Origin: Stomorhina lunata
Taxonomy: Eukaryota; Arthropoda; Insecta; Diptera; Rhiniidae
Length of the DNA: 64,000 bases
Direction of reading: 5' to 3'
NCBI GenBank assembly: GCA_933228675.1
Contig: OW121744.1
Location: 95,131,264-95,195,263, forward strand
The notes under the pieces were generated by a model. The model searched no databases. It was not told the origin of the DNA and saw nothing but the letters and a program-made list of their open reading frames with translations. How positions within the stretch are numbered: position 1 is the first letter of the stretch; every line of letters starts with the position of its first letter. The position numbers and the translations under genes were made by a program. Below are positions 58,851 to 64,000 of this stretch, piece after piece.

Positions 58851-60519
58851 TTTATATTTGATAAGTATGTAAATTGTTTATATAAATTTTCTTCTTCGTA
58901 ACTATTTATAGTAAAAAAAGTTAAATGGTTTAAATCGCTTATTTATTTCAACATTCTTTGGTGTTGACAGCACTAAAAATGTTATTGTCGCCAATAAAAA
59001 TAAAAATTCGTTTAATTTTGGTTACCGCTACAACGCGTTGCAACGGTGGTCGGTAGTCGTGTGGTTGTGTAGACGCTAAAAAATGTATTCCCATTTAAAT
59101 TCGTATATTCTAATTTTGACAGGTGTAGCCTGTAGCCGTGATTGTGTTTATAGCAGAATGCTGCAACTGCGCAAAGTTTAACTACAATTTATGTAGTAAT
59201 GAAGATGGCGTTAGTAATACTTGTATAAGATTTTCTTTGTGAAATTTTTGGTCTTCTTCTGTTACGTCTTTTGAAAAACTTTATAGTCTATATGACATCA
59301 AATCCCATTTTTGATTATTTTGAGAATATCCATAACAAAATTTAAATAGCATAAACCCCTTTTTATGACCTAGCTTAACACTATTTAAAATTTAATGCTT
59401 AAATATCTATAAAAAAAATATCAAAAAATCAAACCCTCAAAAAAGCTTTACAATCCCAAAATCTATTAAAAACTAATGTTTGCTTCATAAATTGTTTTTT
59501 TTTTTTCTTTGGACAATTTTTTAATGTTATTTTATGATCTCTTATAATATTTTTGTTTCCTTTTCATTACTATCATAAAATGCAAAAACTTCTAGACCTA
59601 AACAAAATTTCTTTACTATCTTCAAGACTTTGTGAGATTTTCTCCAACAAAATCTTAGGCCATTAACTAAATAAGTCTATTTCATTTTTAACGTTTTGGG
59701 CTGACATCGTAAAACATTAAATTATAAGTTTTGATGTTGATTTGAATGTGAAAATATAAACAAATATTTTCCTATGAAGCTTTTGTTCTTATTTACTACC
59801 ACTTACTGCTTACCCCGCCATTTAAAAACAGCCAGAGCCATATAAAAAAGAAAAGAGACACGGGTTCCAAAATATCGCCCTAGAAATATATGATTTAGGG
59901 AACCTCAACAAAGCAACAGCAACACAAAAAAATATATATATTTAACCTTAAGTTGCCACTTTACATACAAATCAAACAACAAAAACAGCTAAAAGGCCAT
60001 AAATTCAAGATGCGACCACAAGATTTATGACCGTAACTAATATGGAATTTTCAACACAAGAGCATTTCAAAAGCAAAAATATTTCTAAAAGCTAAAGAAC
60101 TCAAGCAGAATAAAGAAAGGAAAAAAAAATATAGCAAATATTTAAAACATGTGGCAAATTGGTTGGGGTTTTTTTTTGGAGACAAGAGGGAAGCATCTTA
60201 AAATTATAGGTTCACTTTGGTTCATATTCAAAAGTTTTTCACTTTTTTTGGTTACTTTTGAGGCTTTTTATTGAAAAAGTTCAATGCTTAGAGATTTTAG
60301 TTGCTTTTTAAAAATTTTCCCTGCTACTTTAATGTTTTTCTTAAGAGAGTTGGAAAATTGTAAAATGTAACAAAAATACATAAAAAAATCAGATGAAAGA
60401 TTGAATTAACATCAATTTAGGATAAAAAAGCTTTCAGCGTATGATTAATATGAGATTTTTGTTGAATAACTTGACGTATGATTGATATACAGGATTTTTT
60501 AACATAGATTTTTAATAAA
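58851..60519. other. No gene recognised
   Basis: AT-rich DNA. A patch at 59030-59175 (TAGCCTGTAGCCGTGATTG, TATAGCAGAATGCTGC) resembles pieces of 57.30-57.42 kb in inverse orientation and of the Penelope-like arms (TGTAGCCG...GCAGAATGCTG). The rest is featureless. Confidence 0.45.
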
Positions 60520-60732
60520 AAATTCAATTGAACATTTTTTTATCTAAAATTTTCCATAGAAAATTTTTTTATCTAAAATTTTCCATAGAAAATTTTTTTT
60601 ATCAAAAATTTTTCTACAGAAAAATTTGTTGTCAAAAAATTTTCTATAGAAAAATTTGTAAAAAAAAATTTTCTATAGAAAATTTTTTTTTTATCAAATA
60701 TTTTTCTACAGAAAAATTTGTTTATAGAAAAT
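60520..60732. repeat. CTATAG-type array 5, left part
   Basis: Units like AATTTTTTTATCTAAAATTT with TTCCATAGAAA or TTCTATAGAAA, about 29-32 bp. Interrupted on the right by a DINE-1-like element and resumed at 61546. Confidence 0.85.
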
Positions 60733-61545
60733 TTGTAACCCTTCACCACCATAGCTGGAAAAGTATTATAAGTGTGTGCTGATGTATGTAACCTATGGAA
60801 ATATTTGTCTTCGAGCCACCTGTTAGTATACCAATAGGCTAAGAATAACTTTCTGAGTCGATTTAGCGATGTCAGCCCGTTATTCTTCCGTCTGCCTGGT
60901 TGGCTGGCTAGACGCCCATGTAAACCCTGTAATCAAAGTACAGGTCGCAATTCTAAAGATAATTTGATGAAATTTGACACAGATTTTTTTCATAGTGCCA
61001 TTTATTTCATTTTTTTGACCATGGCTATTGAAATTTGTCAAAATCGGTCCATTATTTATGGTACCTCCCATAGGTCCCACTTCCCGGAATTAATATATTG
61101 GCCACAAATATCAATATTTTTTAATTAAATTTAAAATAAACACTGCTTATGTAAACTAAAATCACTGAACCAAATTTCGTTGAAATCGGTCCACATTTTA
61201 CTATAGCTCCCATACAAACTATTCTATCATGAGACCAAAATCACTAAAACGCTCGTAAATCTGAAAATAATAAGAACTTTAAGTTTATTTTTTGCATATT
61301 TAATTTTTGTAACAACTGTAATTCATTTGCTAATTTGACATAATCGGTTCATATTTGACCCTAGCTCTCATATAATTTCAAATGATGGAAATAGCTTAAA
61401 TATATAAGTTTTTAGAAAATGTTTGTATGAAGGCAAAATTTAACAAATATTTGTCTTTATACACGAAATAGAACATCTTTGAACTTAGTGGTGAAGGGTA
61501 TCGTACGGCCGGCTTGACCGACTATAGCTCTTTCTTATTTGTTTT
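60733..61545 (+). mobile_element. DINE-1-like element, family 2, copy e
   Basis: 5' end AACCCTTCACCACCATAGC; leader with GAGTCGATTTAGCGATGTC; modules ACTATAGCTCCCATACAAAC (about 61200) and GACCCTAGCTCTCATATAAT (about 61357). The 3' end is GTGGTGAAGGGTATCGTACG, hairpin GGCCGGCTTGACC, then GACTATAGCTCTTTCTTATT and TGTTTT. This end closely resembles the Drosophila DINE-1 terminus (GACTATAGC, TCTCTTGTTTT), the best single argument for the family call. It is inserted within a CTATAG array. Confidence 0.85.
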
Positions 61546-61870
61546 ATCAAAAATTTTTCTATTGAAAATTTTTCTATAGAACATTTTTTTATCAAAAATT
61601 TTTCTATAGAAAATTTTTTTATCAAATTTTTTCTATAGAATATTTTTTTATCAAAAAATTTTGAATCAAAAATCCATGTTAGTAAATCCTGCATATACAT
61701 TTTGTCAAAAATGTTTCTATAGAAACATTTTTTTTATCAAAAATGTTTCTATAGAAAACTTTTTTATCAAAAATGTTTCTATAGAAAATTTTTTTATCAA
61801 AAATATTTCTATTTTTTTTTATCGGAAATTTTTTCATAGAAAAATTTTTTTATCGAAAATTTTTCTAAAA
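61546..61870. repeat. CTATAG-type array 5, right part
   Basis: Units of ATCAAAAATTTTTCTATAGA plus AAATTTTTTT, about 30 bp, continuing the array at 60520-60732 beyond the inserted element. Ends at the inverted duplication. Confidence 0.88.
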
Positions 61871-61917
61871 ATAACAAATTAGTCGGGATGTAAATATTAT
61901 TCAAAAAGAAGTGTATT
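61871..61917 (+). repeat. 47-bp direct repeat, copy 1
   Basis: ATAACAAATTAGTCGGGATG and the following bases to GTGTATT are repeated identically at 62336-62382, inside the spacer of the inverted duplication. Confidence 0.9.
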
Positions 61918-61934
61918 TGCATTTGATCCCAAAC

Positions 61935-61962
61935 CTGTTACATTTATTTATTAATGTAACAG
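61935..61962 (-). ncRNA. Conserved stem-loop next to the ribozyme (copy 2)
   Basis: CTGTTACATT (61935-61944) pairs with AATGTAACAG (61953-61962) around loop TATTTATT. The mirrored copy lies at 62674-62701 on the plus strand. Distance to the ribozyme (48 nt) is close to that in copy 1 (44 nt). Confidence 0.68.
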
Positions 61963-62010
61963 ATCAATTTATTGATAAAAAGCCAAAAAATGTTTGCGGA
62001 GAAACCAAAT

Positions 62011-62056
62011 TCCTCGACGCGTTTCGATGGTTGGTTAAGCCATCTCTTCAGGAGGA
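62011..62056 (-). ncRNA. Hammerhead ribozyme motif, copy 2
   Basis: On the minus strand: stem I UCCUC, core CUGAAGA, stem II GAUGG/CCAUC with loop CUUAACCAA, core GAA, minimal stem III in ACGCGU, cleavage-site C (GUC), stem I GAGGA (five Watson-Crick pairs). Core positions fit CUGANGA...GAA. The palindromic ACGCGU could also pair between two transcripts. Confidence 0.87.
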
Positions 62057-62253
62057 TTATCCCCAATTTAGACAGATCGAAAACCTCGCATTATTACTAA
62101 ATTTACAAACATAACTATTAAGAATTATGTTCATAAACCAAAAGTAAAAGCGTAGATTATCGACTGAACAAAAACAAACATTTTTCAGTTTTCATCTACC
62201 TTCACTTCCCACATTCTTGCTGTAGCCGTCGGCTACTATATGCAGAATGCTGT

Positions 62254-62382
62254 GAAGAAGGGGGGGGGTAAGATGTTTTAAAATAAACAAGTTTATTTTA
62301 AAAAATAAGCTGAATGCATGCAGTTTTATCAAAAAATAACAAATTAGTCGGGATGTAAATATTATTCAAAAAGAAGTGTATT
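62254..62382. repeat. Spacer of the inverted duplication
   Basis: Contains a run of nine G (about 62261-62269), a perfect hairpin TTTTAAAATAAAC/GTTTATTTTAAAA (about 62276-62303) and the second copy of the 47-bp direct repeat (62336-62382). Confidence 0.85.
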
Positions 62383-62736
62383 ACAGCATTCTGCATATAG
62401 TAGCCGACGGCTACAGCAAGAATGTGGGAAGTGAAGGTAGATGAAAACTGAAAAATGTTTGTTTTTGTTCAGTCGATAATCTACGCTTTTACTTTTGGTT
62501 TATGAACATAATTCTTAATAGTTATGTTTGTAAATTTAGTAATAATGCGAGGTTTTCGATCTGTCTAAATTGGGGATAATCCTCCTGAAGAGATGGCTTA
62601 ACCAACCATCGAAACGCGTCGAGGAATTTGGTTTCTCCGCAAACATTTTTTGGCTTTTTATCAATAAATTGATCTGTTACATTAATAAATAAATGTAACA
62701 GGTTTGGGATCAAATGCAAATACACTTCTTTTTGAA
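62383..62736 (+). mobile_element. Inverted duplication, right arm (Penelope-like terminal fragment)
   Basis: Mirror copy of the left arm; here the ribozyme and stem-loop read on the plus strand. It ends at CTTCTTTTTGAA and passes directly into another CTATAG-type array. Confidence 0.7.
62580..62625 (+). ncRNA. Hammerhead ribozyme motif, copy 3
   Basis: Identical to copy 2 on the opposite strand: CCTCCTGAAGAGATGG at the start and CATCGAAACGCGTCGAGG at the end. Copies 2 and 3 face away from each other: copy 2 is transcribed leftward and copy 3 rightward from the spacer. Confidence 0.87.
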
Positions 62737-63850
62737 AATTTTTCTGTAAAAAATTTTTTCGTAGAAAAATTTTTTTATCGAAAATTTTTCTATAAAAACA
62801 AATTTTATAAAAAAAAACAAATTTTATAAAAACAAATTTTAAACAAACATTTTTCTATAAAAAATTTTTTAATGAAAATTTTTCTTCAAAAAATTTTTTA
62901 ATGAAAATTTTTCTTCAAAAAATTTTTTTGAAGAAAATTTTTCTATAAAAAAAAATTTTTAAAGAAAATTTTTCTATAGAAATTAATTTCTATAGAAAAA
63001 TTTTTAATAGAAATATTTTTCTATAGAAGTATTTATCTATAGAAATATTTCTCTGTAGAAATATTTTTCTATAGAAATATTTTTCTATAGAAATATTTTT
63101 CTATAGAATAATTTTCAATAGAAATATTTTTCTATAGAAAAATTTTCAATAGAAATATTTTTCTATAGAAAAATTTCCAATAAAAATATTTTTCTATAGA
63201 AAAATGTTCAACAGAAATATTTTTCTATAGAAAAATTTTCAATAGAAATATTTTTCTATAGAAAAATTTTCAATAGAAATATTTTTCTTTAGAAAAATTT
63301 TCAATAGAAATATTTTTCTATAGAAAATTTTTCAATAGAAATATTTTTCTATAGAAAAATTTTCAATAGAAATATTTTTCTATGGAAAAATTTTCAATAG
63401 AAATTTTTTTCCATAGATAAATTTTCAATAGAAATATTTTTCTATAGAAAGATTTTCAATAGAAAAATTTTTCTATAGAAAAATTTTCTATAGAAACATT
63501 TTCTATAGAAAAATTTTCAATAGAAACATTTTGCTAAAGAAAAATTTTTAATAGAAATATTGTTCTATAGAAAAATATTTCTATTGAATATTTTTCTTTA
63601 GAAAAATTTTCAATAGGAATATTTTTCTATAAAACAATTTTGAATGGAAATATTTTTAAATAGAAAAATTTTCAATAGAAATACTTTGCTATAGAAAAAT
63701 TTTCAAAAGAAATATTTTTCTATAGAAAAATTTTAAATAGAAATATTTATCTGTAGAAAAATTTTAAATAGAAATATTTTCCTACAAAAAATTTTCAATA
63801 GAAAAATTTTTTAAAGAAAAAAAATTTTATCGAAAATTTTTCTATAAAAA
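62737..63850. repeat. CTATAG-type array 6 (31-bp units)
   Basis: Begins with irregular units (AAAATTTTTCTATAAAAAA, to about 62985), then about 27 units of TATTTTTCTATAGAAAAATT plus TTCAATAGAAA, period 31 bp. The last 150 bp to the window end are AT-rich and unassigned. Confidence 0.93.
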
Positions 63851-64000
63851 AAAACTGTTTAAATTTTTTTTCAAACAATATTTAAAAAATTAAAGCGTCA
63901 TTGTTTACAAAAATAATTGTATCGAATCGTATATTTTGTTCTGAAAATTGGATTTTGATTTGGTTTGTTGCATAGTTTGTTTTTGTATTTTCTGTAACAA
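63851..64000. other. No gene recognised
   Basis: AT-rich end of the window without recognisable structure. Confidence 0.5.

Larger units (their letters stand above)
61900..62253 (-). mobile_element. Inverted duplication, left arm (Penelope-like terminal fragment)
   Basis: 354 bp that appear as an exact reverse complement at 62383-62736; all mirrored positions add to 124636, so there is no indel between arms. Content on the minus strand: CAGCATTCTGC, a small palindrome GTAGCCGACGGCTAC, AAGGTAGATGAAAACTG, a hammerhead motif, a palindrome ATCAATAAATTGAT and a 10-bp stem-loop. The homologous but diverged fragment at 45.1-45.4 kb shows the family is dispersed. An open frame of 67 codons present in both arms is antisense to the ribozyme and not a gene. 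Confidence 0.7.

Noticed and set aside
61911..62114. Identical 67-codon frames on both strands (second at 62522-62725)
   Set aside because: They mirror each other because of the inverted duplication and are antisense to the hammerhead motif. No known domain.

Overview
This window looks like AT-rich, repeat-dominated nuclear DNA of a fly, most likely a schizophoran or calyptrate species. The inference rests on repeat content: several copies of two DINE-1/INE-1-like (Helentron-derived) repeat families with GTCT or GGCT microsatellites, RTE-like and CR1/Jockey-like non-LTR retrotransposons, PIF/Harbinger and mariner relics, and small DNA elements with clean target-site duplications. I recognise no intact host gene. 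Everything with recognisable coding homology is a decayed transposon, and the long open frames are by-products of tandem repeats. Stretches without repeats read like intron or intergenic DNA; one weak exon candidate is noted near 51.1 kb.

Layout. 0-3.5 kb: tip of a mariner-like element, an RTE-type endonuclease relic and a DINE-1-like element. 4.7-7.7 kb: tandem arrays built on the palindrome TTTTCTATAGAAAA. 8.4-11.1 kb: a 5'-truncated non-LTR element split by a TTAA-flanked piggyBac-like MITE. 11.2-12.9 kb: a rearranged DINE-1-like fragment, an unclassified repeat with about 130-bp tandem units, and a small antisense Jockey-type RT fragment. 13.2-14.7 kb: a duplicated segment carrying a 428-bp hAT-like MITE with an 8-bp duplication. 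15.7-18.5 kb: a DINE-1-like element containing a Harbinger relic. 19.5-23.9 kb: DINE-1-like, hairpin, internally deleted mariner, and a long decayed RTE-like element. 26.3-38.1 kb: several large CTATAG-centred arrays (31-bp and 23-bp units, one in inverted orientation) separated by ordinary DNA. 40.3-42.1 and 45.1-50.3 kb: more DINE-1-like elements, a tRNA-like tandem duplication and a Penelope-type fragment. 51.6-54.4 kb: a 16-bp satellite with higher-order duplications. 55.8-58.9 kb: repeat fragments, a perfect 51-bp-arm hairpin and a second copy of the unclassified repeat. 60.5-63.9 kb: more CTATAG arrays, a DINE-1-like insertion and a perfect 354-bp inverted duplication.

The most interesting signal is three minimal hammerhead ribozyme motifs (45.23, 62.01 and 62.58 kb) in what look like Penelope-like retroelement terminal fragments. 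They are accompanied by a nearby stem-loop whose base pairs covary between the divergent copies. Next are the CTATAG-palindrome arrays, which keep one core sequence while linkers and repeat lengths change from array to array.

Limits: family names come from motif recognition by eye, not database search. Boundaries are approximate unless a target-site duplication is quoted. Repeat counts are estimates.
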